Origin: Paenibacillus wynnii
Lineage (GTDB): Bacteria; Bacillota; Bacilli; Paenibacillales; Paenibacillaceae
DNA length: 64,000 bases
Assembly (NCBI RefSeq): GCF_000757885.1
Contig: NZ_JQCR01000002.1
Span: 372,001-436,000, forward strand
Direction: 5' to 3'
Part shown: in pieces, positions 24,501-33,144 of the stretch
Layout: every line of letters begins with the position of its first letter
How positions within the stretch are numbered: position 1 is the stretch's first letter
Translations under genes and position numbers: made by a program
The notes under the pieces: model-generated
The model's database searches: none
The model's input: the letters and a program-made list of their open reading frames with translations, nothing else
Told to the model about the DNA's origin: nothing

Positions 24501-26746
24501 TCTGTTGTATTCTTATCAAATTCCCAATCATTGATAAAACTGATACCGCTAGTTGCGTACATAGTGTACCAGCTATTGGAGTGAATTTCATTGTTGTCAA
24601 CGGTGATATAATCCCCGGAGCCGCCAGCGCCTCCACCTGCCATATGATGGATTAGGTTATTCTTCACCGTGATATGATGACCATTAAAGCTAAGCCCATT
24701 GGTATTGGTCAGTGCATATCTATTCCATAGAGATCCGCCAGCTATCTTATGTTCGTAATTAGCTTCACCCTGTGCCAATGTTAGACTTAAGTTAGTTCCT
24801 TCGATCTCTATACCCTCGAATACGATGTAGTTGGCTTCAATCTGAACCATGTCCCACACCCCTTCTACGTTCGGGGTAAGAAGCAGCTTCGGTTTATTAA
24901 GTGGATCATAGGCCTTGTAAGTAATATTATGAATGACTCCGTTCTTATCTACACCTCCAGAGCGATTAATGAGAACAAAATCATTCGCGTTTGCTAATGG
25001 AGAATATACACCCGGCATGATATTTACCGTATCCCCTGGATTGGTTACACTTGCAGCTTTATTGATCGTCTTGAACGGAGCTTCTGTGGATTTACCATCA
25101 TTTGTGTCAAGACCGGTCGGGCTTACAAAATAATCTACCGGCGCACCAATATACGGCTGTTCAATGAATAGTTTCCCTGGATTGGGATTGATCATCGGAG
25201 CAGTACCTGCAGAGTTTGATCCGGACAGTTGGATATCATCAACCAGTATTTTGCTTTCCAGACGAGGGCCTTCCTTTGCTTCTAAGTAGAAGCCTTTCAG
25301 TCCACCTGTATAGGCATCAAGTTGCATAGGCTCACTGTTCACGATCTTGGTACCATCCAGATACATGTCATAGCTATTGGTATCCAGATGGAACACCAGC
25401 TTGACCTTATAGACTGCATCCAAGCTCCATGGCGCTCTTTCTGCTAGGGCTCCACCTGTTGTATTGTTCGAACGTGCGTAGATTTTTCCGTCCATTCCAA
25501 AGGCAAAGATAGTACTCTCTAATCCACCTGCGCTAATTAGCTTGAAGATGTAGTTTGCATTGTCATCTTTAAGCATAAAGCTGGATTCGAGTGTATAGCT
25601 CTTCATAGACACTGGAGTTATCCATCTCGAATGGAAAGGAAAACCAATGACGCTTAGTTTGGCTGCCGGGGATGTAACTTCAGCCCAACGGGAATCTCCG
25701 GCATTTACGATCTTAACTGTATTAGTGGAAGTACTCTTAATTGCAGATCCACTAATCAGTGGTGAATTTAAAGTTGTGTCTGTAGCAGTGTTGCGAATTA
25801 CGGGATCTACATCGTTAGTCTCAAAGTTGGTGCTTCTGAAGCTTTGATCCCCAACTTCAATAGATTTCTCGGGTACAATTTCAAACCGATCGATTACTGG
25901 AGTGGCATTCGCACCGATTCGCTCAATCTTCAGGGTATTGATCCCTTCGTTTAAGGTTATCCCTGCTAGTTCCTCATACTTCCAATTGGACCATGTAGTT
26001 GTAGACAGGCCCTTGGCATCTTGAACACGGACATCATTTACCGTTACGGCATAAGGTCGAGCTGAATTACCCAAGCTATACCTTACTTTAATGGTGTATT
26101 GTCCAGTACTTGGAACTACTACGTTGTTATACAGCATATAACCAGTGGCACCCGCAGCGATACTAACATACCCAGTTCCCGAAAAGCCGGGTGCAGTTCC
26201 AACGTTGGCCGCGATGGCTACATTTAAATGAGCTGCTCCTGCGCCTGTCTCCGCTTCGAAGATCGTCTCATAGGGGATCACTTCAAGGAGATCCACTGAA
26301 GGACCATCATTGCTTTCAGAAGCTAACTTAATCGAATTGCTTCCTGAATTTAGAAGGACTACAGCAGTTAGCGTACTCCAGACTGGTGTCCCTCCAACTC
26401 CTGTTGCTTCTCCATTAAAAGTCATATATTTCTGACCGTTCACAAATAAACTGACCGGTTTAGGAGTTGCAGCATTCATATTATTGTATTTGATATTTAA
26501 AATATAATTTCCGTAAGTGGCTGCTTGAACAGTTGTCCATGTAATACTTGCAGAATTGGCCTTGGAGCCTAAGTCGGCATATTCTATGCCCTCTAATGTC
26601 TTAACCTCGGCATCTACCAGTGTTGCATCTTCAGCCTCATACTTCGTTTCGCCTGCAGCGTAAGCCTTAGTGCCAGGCACAATTGGTGCAAGAAATCCGG
26701 TTATCACTAATGATAACATCAACAATAGTAGTCCAATCTTCTTCAA
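21521..26746 (-). CDS. SLH-anchored multidomain surface protein with beta-helix, CBM and Ig-like modules
   Basis: A 1741-residue secreted protein with a TTG start and GGGAGGAA six bases upstream. Order: signal peptide (1-30), two CBM6/35-like modules beginning YEAEDA and FEAETG (about 32-155 and 157-295), a lectin/LamG-like region (about 300-520), and a right-handed parallel beta-helix of the DUF1565/PL9-like type starting SPTGLDTNDGKS (about 535-1000). A CBM9-like module (IDGEIDDIWS, about 1040-1230), two bacterial Ig-like repeats, a GN-repeat linker, a region of unknown fold, and three SLH repeats (ITRAE, ITREE, SLRAE) complete it. It should sit on the cell-wall polymer and bind, perhaps cleave, polysaccharide. 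It is the only clearly wall-displayed protein here. Catalytic residues cannot be assigned, so binding-only is possible. Confidence 0.9.
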   Translation of the reverse strand: MKKIGLLLLMLSLVITGFLAPIVPGTKAYAAGETKYEAEDATLVDAEVKTLEGIEYADLGSKANSASITWTTVQAATYGNYILNIKYNNMNAATPKPVSLFVNGQKYMTFNGEATGVGGTPVWSTLTAVVLLNSGSNSIKLASESNDGPSVDLLEVIPYETIFEAETGAGAAHLNVAIAANVGTAPGFSGTGYVSIAAGATGYMLYNNVVVPSTGQYTIKVRYSLGNSARPYAVTVNDVRVQDAKGLSTTTWSNWKYEELAGITLNEGINTLKIERIGANATPVIDRFEIVPEKSIEVGDQSFRSTNFETNDVDPVIRNTATDTTLNSPLISGSAIKSTSTNTVKIVNAGDSRWAEVTSPAAKLSVIGFPFHSRWITPVSMKSYTLESSFMLKDDNANYIFKLISAGGLESTIFAFGMDGKIYARSNNTTGGALAERAPWSLDAVYKVKLVFHLDTNSYDMYLDGTKIVNSEPMQLDAYTGGLKGFYLEAKEGPRLESKILVDDIQLSGSNSAGTAPMINPNPGKLFIEQPYIGAPVDYFVSPTGLDTNDGKSTEAPFKTINKAASVTNPGDTVNIMPGVYSPLANANDFVLINRSGGVDKNGVIHNITYKAYDPLNKPKLLLTPNVEGVWDMVQIEANYIVFEGIEIEGTNLSLTLAQGEANYEHKIAGGSLWNRYALTNTNGLSFNGHHITVKNNLIHHMAGGGAGGSGDYITVDNNEIHSNSWYTMYATSGISFINDWEFDKNTTDYKIIVSNNRVYDNETKVKWERTKGYSDGNGIIFDVDDNYNGRKLVFNNIVYNNGGGGIHAYRSNNVYVINNTIYKNSKSPNLKYPNMDAQASDNSVFLNNISIARDEAGEYANLNSGWNNLFAYNLYGGETRFLGQNERVLDPKFVSVTDSVYDFRLGSDSPAIDYGTRDFVLNSVQAIMKDLEGNARPYSGSGAHSRVDIGAYETNYSNANYLVEDAVQFIPAPADKILEANASKGVAVIDGEIDDIWSTTQSFQALKISDPTKMAPEATVRLLWDEKNLYVLAEVKDANLNASGGNLFEHDSMEFFIDENNADSTSYQADDSHYRVNYLNFRSAGKNASASSFTSEARIVDGGYVIEAALPLRTLTGSIGTVIGFDAGASDDSNFDGIRDNATMWSNQRFNSHASTQWFGNVTFVGAGVVPTISSFNPVEVSTKVGTAPSLPSVVTAVYSNNTTSSVNVKWNEINSSSYASAGSFTVSGAVYGTDILAMANVTVTSKEAPTITSINPVSVSTKAGTAPVLPTVVTVVYSDNSTSNVKVVWSAINPRSYATAGTITITGAVGNTDLKAIATVTVEPAGNGNGNGNGNGNGNGPKPPVSVGATAQLIPTLSGTTAKADLDLITLQNLFTQAQGDEFSKNKAILQLKEVEGALTYVQSLPADFFKNSNGSTKQEIEIKTEFADITLPGNFLKEKDLAGASKVDISITSADISSLNQQLKEKLGDKPVLELSVLIDGKRIEWRNNQAPVTVSFDYQPTAEELKKPEHIAIWYIDGAGNVVKIPTGKYNSTTGKVTFITRHFSLYAVGYEVQSFKDLGRFAWAKEPIEILVSKGIIKGSSDTMFAPGEKITRAEFIILLVRALSLEAEVSSNFEDVNIGSYYYSEVGIAKALGIANGNGNKFNPVQSITREEMMVLAARAIKVAGKVLPVTGTAADLSAFSDSSQVSNYALDSVATLMKNGIVQGDGKNLNPKAYSLRAELAVLVYRIYNLQDRS
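22726..22770 (-). repeat. Short tandem repeat encoding the Gly-Asn linker
   Basis: Six-base units of the type CCATTT/CCGTTA repeat here and encode the alternating Gly-Asn linker of the SLH protein. This is in-frame coding slippage sequence, not a CRISPR array. Confidence 0.85.
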
Positions 26747-26931
26747 ATTGTTCTTCCTCCCTCAATTATGGCCTTTGGTTAACTTCCAATCTCTTGCAAG
26801 TGATGTTACTATTTTCACCACCCTTCAAGTCATGGCATAGTTGGCCCTTTCGTGTGAAGCGTTTACATTAAGCTAAGACAGAATACCAATGACGTTAATC
26901 CTATTCCACAATAACCCTATATTAAGCATAG

Positions 26932-26956
26932 CTTTCCTGCATTAAGACTTATTTGG
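26932..26956 (-). promoter_or_regulatory. Shared 25-bp upstream element, copy 1
   Basis: A 25-base segment, which on the minus strand contains CAAATAAGTCTTAATGCAGG, is repeated at 40252-40276 with one mismatch and the same orientation toward a minus-strand gene. It lies about 190 bases upstream of the SLH protein start and is followed by a possible -10 (AATATA). The rest of the 365-base gap 26747-27111 shows no gene and only an imperfect cre-like sequence near 26860. Confidence 0.6.
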
Positions 26957-27035
26957 GTTTACGAAATCAACCGATTATGATTGGAGAATAAGGCCTTCCC
27001 ATCAGAAAATCATGACTGTTGCATGCCATTGACCC

Positions 27036-27083
27036 AAAAAGCAGAGCAGCGAATCTCCAGTAACGGGAACTCGCTGCTCTGCT
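27036..27083 (-). terminator. Terminator of the GH105/lyase operon
   Basis: A perfect 13-bp stem (27040-27052 with 27071-27083) is followed by TTTTT on the minus strand, downstream of the lyase ending at 27112. Confidence 0.88.
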
Positions 27084-27111
27084 CTCATTTATATACTCTT
27101 TTCAAATACGA

Positions 27112-29043
27112 CTAACTCATTCGATGGAATGGAATTTCGTAGTTGACATTATGCAGTCTGATTTTGCAGAAAGCCTGATCTGCGCCGCTAACTACTTCCA
27201 GATATTCTAGTTGTTCTCGCTGAAACTCACTGCGGTAAGGGAGAATGACCGAGGCATATCTCCTGATCCCGGATGTATCACCAAGATCTGACATCACAAT
27301 TCGGGTGGATGGTCTGAGATGATCCATCCTGTCTGAAATGTTCGCCTTCTGCTCTTCGCCAGATAGTGATGCTCCGGTTGTCCAGATAGCTACGTTCACC
27401 TCATTGCCCTGAGTGTATGCAATTTGCCGATCTTGATCCCAGTCAGCTTTAAGCGCATCCAGGTGCCAGTTCAACTGAATAGTATCCTGTTCTATAAGGC
27501 CTGAAACTTCGTCCAGCACCAGCAAAAATTTATCTGTAAACAGAACCAGGTCCCTGCGATGAACAGCGGGTTCGTAATTATAATGAACTGCCGATGTCCG
27601 AATCCAATCTCCGCCATCGACAACATTCTCAATATCCCCCGGCTTTTGTGGACCATACTCCCATGAAGACAGGTATTCGAAAGGATCCTTCCCGTTGATC
27701 GTTAAGGTATTATGCCAAGCCGCTGACTTGAATTTGCGGCGTTCCTCTTGCCACCAGTAATTGTAACGTCCGGGATCTACCACTAGCGGCCGTCCCCATG
27801 CCGTGAAATCAAAGGAAGAAGGGTCAATATGCGCATGTCCGTTATATACAGGAGACCGACATACAAAAAATACACTTAGTGCTTTCTTCGACCAATCGGA
27901 ACGCAGTGAAACCTGATGAAGTTCTTTATCCCAGAAGGTACGGGGAAGATCTTCATTAGCTCTTCTTACGGGGTCACTTAAGTTGTCCGATAACTCTATC
28001 AAGTTCAATAACTCAGGATGATCAAATAAGTGGGAGGTCAGAGTATTACGAAACTCTTCCACTCCCATCAAAGATTGGAGAAGACGCGCCGGTTGCTGTT
28101 CCCCCAGATAGAGAGCTCCCAGTGAGATCGTTATCGCTGCATGGTAATCTGCGCTGGAATCTCCCCAAGGCACAACTTGGCCGGTGGGTCTGCAAGTCTG
28201 AATGCAATAATGCATGGCGTGGCGGAATTTCTCCACAAAGGTATCCGATAAAGTAAGACCGTTCTGACGAGCTAGCAAAACAACCTTCCCCATATGAACA
28301 GAGGTGAAATTGTGGTAACTCGGGCAACCTTCGAGCTGACCTCCCTGACTTGAGAATTGAGAAAGCATACAACGCTCCAGTTCCTGCAGAGCGAATTGGC
28401 TCCACTCCGCTGATTCCTCAAGCTCCGTAAAATTCATTGCAAGCGAGAAGAGCCCCCACATCTCAGTCAAGTAATAATTATGATCTGCGTCGGGCCATAA
28501 CTTTGGGCAAACCTCACGTAATATCCGGCCATGCTCGTATATGGATTTAAGAATCGTAGGCTTCACAGAATCCAGCATGCCAGGTATTTGTTCCATGATC
28601 CTGATTACGAACGGCCATATGTTGCCCATCCGTTCGCCCACTTCCAGTTGACGCCATGGATCTACAGAATTGTATAGCCGTTGAGCATCTTCAGTATTGG
28701 TCGTTAGTAACGGCGCCGGACAAGACTGAATCCAATCGAGAAGTTCGGTCAACACGCAATCGATATACTTTCTTTCATTCGTGAGGAGGTACGCTTGAGT
28801 CAAGATTAACCAATGATGCATCCGGTTCAGCATCCAGACATAACCGTTGTTATTGACCTTGTTATCATGCCAATCCGGCGGGCTTCCCACCAAGAGCCAT
28901 TGTCCGCGTGTCCCTGACAGAATCTGTTTGCCCATTAGGGCCATGTCCGCAGCATACAGTGTTTCCTGTAGATAATCCTGAGAATGGCGACGGATATAAT
29001 TGCTTACCTCTGTATACTCTGATATAGAAGATGCTCTCTTCAT
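27112..29043 (-). CDS. Heparinase II/III-family polysaccharide lyase (first)
   Basis: About 643 residues. The N-terminal (alpha/alpha) toroid spans about 1-370, with an asparagine-rich NNNGYVWMLNRMHHW segment and DADHNYYLTEMWG. A C-terminal beta-sandwich follows, with the heparinase II/III signature NGHAHIDPSSFDF, VVDPGRYNYWW and AAWHNTLTINGKDP. Lyases of this fold (PL12/15/17/21/33-like) cleave uronic-acid glycosides by beta-elimination, leaving an unsaturated uronate. There is no signal peptide, so it should act on imported oligosaccharides. The ATG at 29043 has AAGGAG ten bases upstream; the ATG at 29052 directly abuts it. It follows another lyase gene by a few bases in an operon headed by a GH105 hydrolase. 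PL family and substrate are not resolvable by eye. Confidence 0.85.
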   Translation of the reverse strand: MKRASSISEYTEVSNYIRRHSQDYLQETLYAADMALMGKQILSGTRGQWLLVGSPPDWHDNKVNNNGYVWMLNRMHHWLILTQAYLLTNERKYIDCVLTELLDWIQSCPAPLLTTNTEDAQRLYNSVDPWRQLEVGERMGNIWPFVIRIMEQIPGMLDSVKPTILKSIYEHGRILREVCPKLWPDADHNYYLTEMWGLFSLAMNFTELEESAEWSQFALQELERCMLSQFSSQGGQLEGCPSYHNFTSVHMGKVVLLARQNGLTLSDTFVEKFRHAMHYCIQTCRPTGQVVPWGDSSADYHAAITISLGALYLGEQQPARLLQSLMGVEEFRNTLTSHLFDHPELLNLIELSDNLSDPVRRANEDLPRTFWDKELHQVSLRSDWSKKALSVFFVCRSPVYNGHAHIDPSSFDFTAWGRPLVVDPGRYNYWWQEERRKFKSAAWHNTLTINGKDPFEYLSSWEYGPQKPGDIENVVDGGDWIRTSAVHYNYEPAVHRRDLVLFTDKFLLVLDEVSGLIEQDTIQLNWHLDALKADWDQDRQIAYTQGNEVNVAIWTTGASLSGEEQKANISDRMDHLRPSTRIVMSDLGDTSGIRRYASVILPYRSEFQREQLEYLEVVSGADQAFCKIRLHNVNYEIPFHRMS

Positions 29044-29057
29044 AGGTTCCATACTCC

Positions 29058-31127
29058 TTACGAAAGAGGATTTATTTCGTCAGAAATCTCTTTCAGAAGT
29101 TCTCCACCCTCTTCGAGCCGATAAACACTTCCTGTACCGTTATCCTTAATCACAAGTCCACCATCCGATTTAACTTCTACGGTGAGACCTCCATCCCTAT
29201 TCGGTGATTCTACAAGATATACGTTGGGTGCATAATTAAAAATATGCCAGCCTGTAATATTATCAATAGCGTCCATAGCGAAGGCATACACCATTACATG
29301 CTCCTTCGCATATTCATTATTCTCATAGGTGACACGAAGCGCGCTGCCTTCCTTTCCTTGACCGTCCTGATTGGGCAGTGAGTGATAATAATCATGCATG
29401 AATCCCCAGGATAACTTCCGATCACAGGAAGAACTCACATTCCCTGAAAAGCTATCCATTAAGAAAAACTTAGTCGCTGCTCCACCCCGCCGGAGAACGA
29501 TCTTCGTATCGGAGTAAAGATTTGTTTGTAATTTACTGTCTCGATTATTTAACATGAAGTGCGTTTGCGTCTTCACGGGTACATCCGTAGTAATCCTGTC
29601 AATAATCATCATGACATTTGGAAATGACGTTACCCATGTCCGCTCCGCTTTTAAAATGGAGGGTCCGTATAACGCCTCAAGATCGGAACGTACAACGGTT
29701 ATTCCATCCTTACTGCTAACCACTTCCCGTTTAACTAAAGATTCTTGGGGATTCCAGAAGTTCACTCCCTCAATCGTTTGCTGTACCAAGGGATCCTTCT
29801 GACCTTCCACTTGAAAAGTCCATGTGTTATGGGAAAAAGTTGCAATAGATTTCGCTTGGGTTTCCAATCGATAGCAAGCATGACCCGGATCGATGAAGAA
29901 ACGTTCATTATGATGAGCTAGTATAAAAGAACCTTGATCCATATGATTATGACTGGTTACATTAAGCACATCATAGCCGGCCTGCATTCCCATTACCGTT
30001 CCATTATTCTGCCAGCCGTCTCGAATGATGACGTTCCCTGCCTCGAATTCCTGCGATAGCGGAAGTCCTGCTGCTTCAGGAGACAATGGTGCCGCCGCCT
30101 CGGCATAATGGAGCAAGCTCATGAACTGAAAGGAGTTAATGAAGCCAAAGGTTGCTAATTCATTTCTTTCTAATTCTAGAACAGAATACGTTTCCTCAAA
30201 CAACCATCGAGCCAATCCAGCCAACTGTGGGGATTCTTCCTTAGCGCGTTTGGCCACCTGTAAAAGAAGATTGGCACTCGGACGGAAAATGGCTGCTGAA
30301 TCTCCAAAGTTGAGGGAGCGTGGCATAATCTTCTCTTCGGAGGTTCCAAGTGGTTTCATGTACATCAAGGAGTGAACAGCCCATGGAATACAACGGGCGT
30401 AACACATCAAATCCGTTTGCTTAGCCAGTTCTGGATCATAACGGGTTAGCATTTCCTGAAAATTGCTCAGGTGGTGAGCGGCATAATTCCAATATTGAAG
30501 GGATTCGCCATAACTATCGGCATTAAACATACGGAAGGCCGTCTGATAATGAGCAATGGCTTCCAACACTGCCTCACGGTCATCCAGAAGTATGGATGAG
30601 GTTCCGAAACCGTTCAACAGTACCATAAACCAATTGCTTAAATTACCCCTCTTAGAAGACATATTGTCTAATGAAAGTTTACATGGTGCCTGGCATTCGT
30701 CTTTTATCTTTTCAAAGATAAGTGCTCTCTCAGATTCTGAGAACAGTTCGGGGCACAGCCCGTAGGCTTCAGCAACTGCCATTCCTACATGAGTAGTTTC
30801 AAGAACCCCATACTGAGGAACCGCACGTCCACGAAATGAAGGACCATGCCAATCTGTGCCCGGTCTATTTATAATCTCATGCACATTATGCTTTAGCCAC
30901 TCCCCGACACGCTCGTCGCGGTTAATGGCATAGACAAAAGCTGCGTCACTGATCCGTTCCCAGGCCAAGTGCCACCATTCTATGGTATCTCCTGGCTGTA
31001 CCAGCTTAAGAGTACCCGTTTGCTTCTCAACACGCTGTACTAGACACTGCCATAATTGATCCAGCTTATCTCCTGTTGCAATATGATCCCTTATCGTTTG
31101 AATCTCTTCTTGTGCAAGCCATACCAT
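29058..31127 (-). CDS. Heparinase II/III-family polysaccharide lyase (second)
   Basis: About 689 residues with an alpha-helical N-terminal half and a heparinase II/III beta-sandwich C-terminal half. Signature pieces are SHNHMDQGSFILAHHNERF, FIDPGHACYR and FSHNTWTFQVEGQ. It is only distantly similar to its downstream neighbour, so the two probably cut different linkages. No signal peptide is present. The ATG at 31127 has AAGGAG ten bases upstream; an ATG at 31151 lacks a good site. It lies 31 bases after the GH105 gene, and the two lyases plus GH105 form one operon. Confidence 0.85.
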   Translation of the reverse strand: MVWLAQEEIQTIRDHIATGDKLDQLWQCLVQRVEKQTGTLKLVQPGDTIEWWHLAWERISDAAFVYAINRDERVGEWLKHNVHEIINRPGTDWHGPSFRGRAVPQYGVLETTHVGMAVAEAYGLCPELFSESERALIFEKIKDECQAPCKLSLDNMSSKRGNLSNWFMVLLNGFGTSSILLDDREAVLEAIAHYQTAFRMFNADSYGESLQYWNYAAHHLSNFQEMLTRYDPELAKQTDLMCYARCIPWAVHSLMYMKPLGTSEEKIMPRSLNFGDSAAIFRPSANLLLQVAKRAKEESPQLAGLARWLFEETYSVLELERNELATFGFINSFQFMSLLHYAEAAAPLSPEAAGLPLSQEFEAGNVIIRDGWQNNGTVMGMQAGYDVLNVTSHNHMDQGSFILAHHNERFFIDPGHACYRLETQAKSIATFSHNTWTFQVEGQKDPLVQQTIEGVNFWNPQESLVKREVVSSKDGITVVRSDLEALYGPSILKAERTWVTSFPNVMMIIDRITTDVPVKTQTHFMLNNRDSKLQTNLYSDTKIVLRRGGAATKFFLMDSFSGNVSSSCDRKLSWGFMHDYYHSLPNQDGQGKEGSALRVTYENNEYAKEHVMVYAFAMDAIDNITGWHIFNYAPNVYLVESPNRDGGLTVEVKSDGGLVIKDNGTGSVYRLEEGGELLKEISDEINPLS

Positions 31128-31158
31128 ATGGGTACATCTCCTTGTATTCATAGAGTAA

Positions 31159-32211
31159 TTAATCTCTGTTCAATTCACTGATTCCGTTAGCATAAGCTTC
31201 TGTAAAAGCCAGTATGAAAGGACCAAAGCTGTGATGCTCGTTCCGGTATGGCAAGGGGAGTGTAACATAGGCTTTGACGGTCCCCTTTTCATCACCTTCA
31301 CCAGGGCATAGATTTCCCGGACAGCTTAGCTCTGTAGAGAAATCAGGATTTACGCAATGTTGATATAACCCGGAAATACCCTTTTGAAAGGGTACAGTAT
31401 ACCTATCCTTATCCAAGATCCCCAACCGAAGACCTACACCATACCCATATAGAATAATTGCTGTACCTGATGATTCCTCATATGAATATTCGAAGGGAAT
31501 TTCCTGACGCCATAAGCCTCTCTTGCTCTGGTGAGGAAGAATAGCATCCGATAGATCCTTGAAATAGGTTTCTGCTTTCTCTCTGTGCGGAGAGCCTTCG
31601 GGTAAATACTGCACCAGTTCCGTTAATGCAAGATATCCCCAACCGTTTCCTCGGCTCCAATGATCTTCAGAGTACCGGCCCGGCCCCAGAAAGTTTTTGC
31701 ATTGGTGCAGTAGCCCATTAGAGGGGTTGATGAATTCATCAATCATCAGAAATGTTTGCTTAGCCGCTTCATCTATATATCGGTTATCCTTTAGGCTAAC
31801 ACCTGCAAATAAAAGATACGGCGTAACGGCCATCGCCACATCAATCCAGATTAGATCCGCATCCCCGGAGCCCGGCATTTTTATAATTCCCTTTCGATCC
31901 CGCGGTGCCGTGAGCAGCTCCTCAGCATATTCCCTCACCTGATCCTCAGTCCCCGGCATTAGACCTACCATTAATGCAAAAGCCTTGGCCAACCCGCCAA
32001 TTCGATAGCTGGGGAAATTATAATGGGGGTGCTCCATTCCATCAGGGAAACGGTTCAGAATCGTTCGGCAACGGTCTTGCAGCTTGGCGTTATCACCTGA
32101 TTGGGCAGTCCGGACAAGTGCGTATATAGCAAGCAAACCGTAATAATGCTTCACTTCCTCCACACTTTCATAAGTATCATACAGCTTTTCGGCGACAGTT
32201 AAACTGTTCAT
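31159..32211 (-). CDS. GH105 unsaturated uronyl hydrolase (YteR/YesR-like)
   Basis: A 350-residue (alpha/alpha)6-barrel protein. The catalytic region DLIWIDVAMAVTPYLL (Asp124) and the binding motif HWSRGNGWGYLALTE (184-198) match GH105, and ESSGTAIILYGYG follows. These enzymes hydrate the double bond of a 4,5-unsaturated uronate and release the rest of the oligosaccharide. It is the first gene of the operon with two lyases, which would provide its substrate. AAAGGAG lies nine bases before the ATG. No signal peptide is seen. Confidence 0.9.
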   Translation of the reverse strand: MNSLTVAEKLYDTYESVEEVKHYYGLLAIYALVRTAQSGDNAKLQDRCRTILNRFPDGMEHPHYNFPSYRIGGLAKAFALMVGLMPGTEDQVREYAEELLTAPRDRKGIIKMPGSGDADLIWIDVAMAVTPYLLFAGVSLKDNRYIDEAAKQTFLMIDEFINPSNGLLHQCKNFLGPGRYSEDHWSRGNGWGYLALTELVQYLPEGSPHREKAETYFKDLSDAILPHQSKRGLWRQEIPFEYSYEESSGTAIILYGYGVGLRLGILDKDRYTVPFQKGISGLYQHCVNPDFSTELSCPGNLCPGEGDEKGTVKAYVTLPLPYRNEHHSFGPFILAFTEAYANGISELNRD

Positions 32212-32337
32212 ATGAATACACTCCTTTTGTCCAAAATAAAGTCAGTTCGTGCATATGAGTTATCCCTAACGGGAGAAGGACAGAAGCAGCCTGTTACGCT
32301 GTTTTCTGCCCTTTGTTATATTCTTTCTTGTCTATCG

Positions 32338-33099
32338 TTATCTTGCCAACCAGCCACCATCAACAGCTAATGTATATCCATTTACATATTGAGCTGCATC
32401 GGATGCCAGGAAGACTACGGGCCCAGCTAGATCACCCGGCATTCCCCAACGTCCAGAAGGAATCCGTTCCAAAATGGCTTTGTCCCGCGCTTCATCCGCA
32501 CGAATCTGAGCTGTATTATTGGTATCCATATAACCTGGAGCAATGGCGTTGACGTTGATATTATGCTTCGCCCACTCATTGGCCATCAAGCGAGTAATAC
32601 CCATCACTCCGCTCTTGGAAGCGGTATACGAAGGTACCCGAATCCCCCCTTGGAAAGAAAGCATGGACGCAATATTAATGATCTTCCCGCCATTACCCTG
32701 GCTGATGAATTGCTTCGCAGCGGCTTGACAGAAGAAGAATACAGACTTCACATTAATATCCATAACATCGTCCCAATCCTGCTCTGTGAAGTCTATGGAA
32801 TCCGCTCGGCGAATAATGCCTGCATTGTTGACCAAAATATCAAGTCTTCCAAATGCTTCAACCGTTTGTGCAATAATCCCGTTGATAGGTTCTGTAGTCA
32901 TTAGATTGGCTTTAATTCCAACAAAGCGTCTTCCCAAAGCCTTAATTTCCGCCTCTGTTTCAGGCATGTCCACATAGTCGACACCAACGACATCCGCACC
33001 CGCTTGGGCCAATCCGAGAGCCATACCTTTGCCAAGTCCAGTGCTGGCACCGGTTACGATCGCTACTTTACCTTTTAGATTGAAATTTTCAAGAATCAT
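32338..33099 (-). CDS. kduD: 2-dehydro-3-deoxy-D-gluconate 5-dehydrogenase
   Basis: A 253-residue SDR with strong KduD character. The cofactor motif is TGASTGLGKGMA, NNAGIIRR lies near residue 90, the catalytic stretch is VPSYTASKSG, and the C-terminus carries VNAIAPGYMDTNNT, ERIPSGRWGMPGDL and the ending YTLAVDGGWLAR. KduD interconverts 5-keto-4-deoxyuronate-derived diketogluconate and KDG with NAD(H), the step after unsaturated uronates are released. The start has AGGAGGAA seven bases upstream. It is the last gene of a four-gene unit with a RraA-like protein, a zinc alcohol dehydrogenase and another SDR. KduI, KDG kinase and KDPG aldolase genes are not in the window. Confidence 0.9.
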   Translation of the reverse strand: MILENFNLKGKVAIVTGASTGLGKGMALGLAQAGADVVGVDYVDMPETEAEIKALGRRFVGIKANLMTTEPINGIIAQTVEAFGRLDILVNNAGIIRRADSIDFTEQDWDDVMDINVKSVFFFCQAAAKQFISQGNGGKIINIASMLSFQGGIRVPSYTASKSGVMGITRLMANEWAKHNINVNAIAPGYMDTNNTAQIRADEARDKAILERIPSGRWGMPGDLAGPVVFLASDAAQYVNGYTLAVDGGWLAR

Positions 33100-33144
33100 G
33101 AGCGTATTCCTCCTATATCTTCTATTAATAAGTTGTTGTTTATT

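Noticed and set aside
26855..26875. cre-like sequence before the SLH protein gene
   Set aside because: The spacing is one base short of the consensus, so it was not called.
32275..32322. Imperfect hairpin after kduD as a terminator
   Set aside because: The stem has several mismatches and no T-run follows on the minus strand, so it was not listed.
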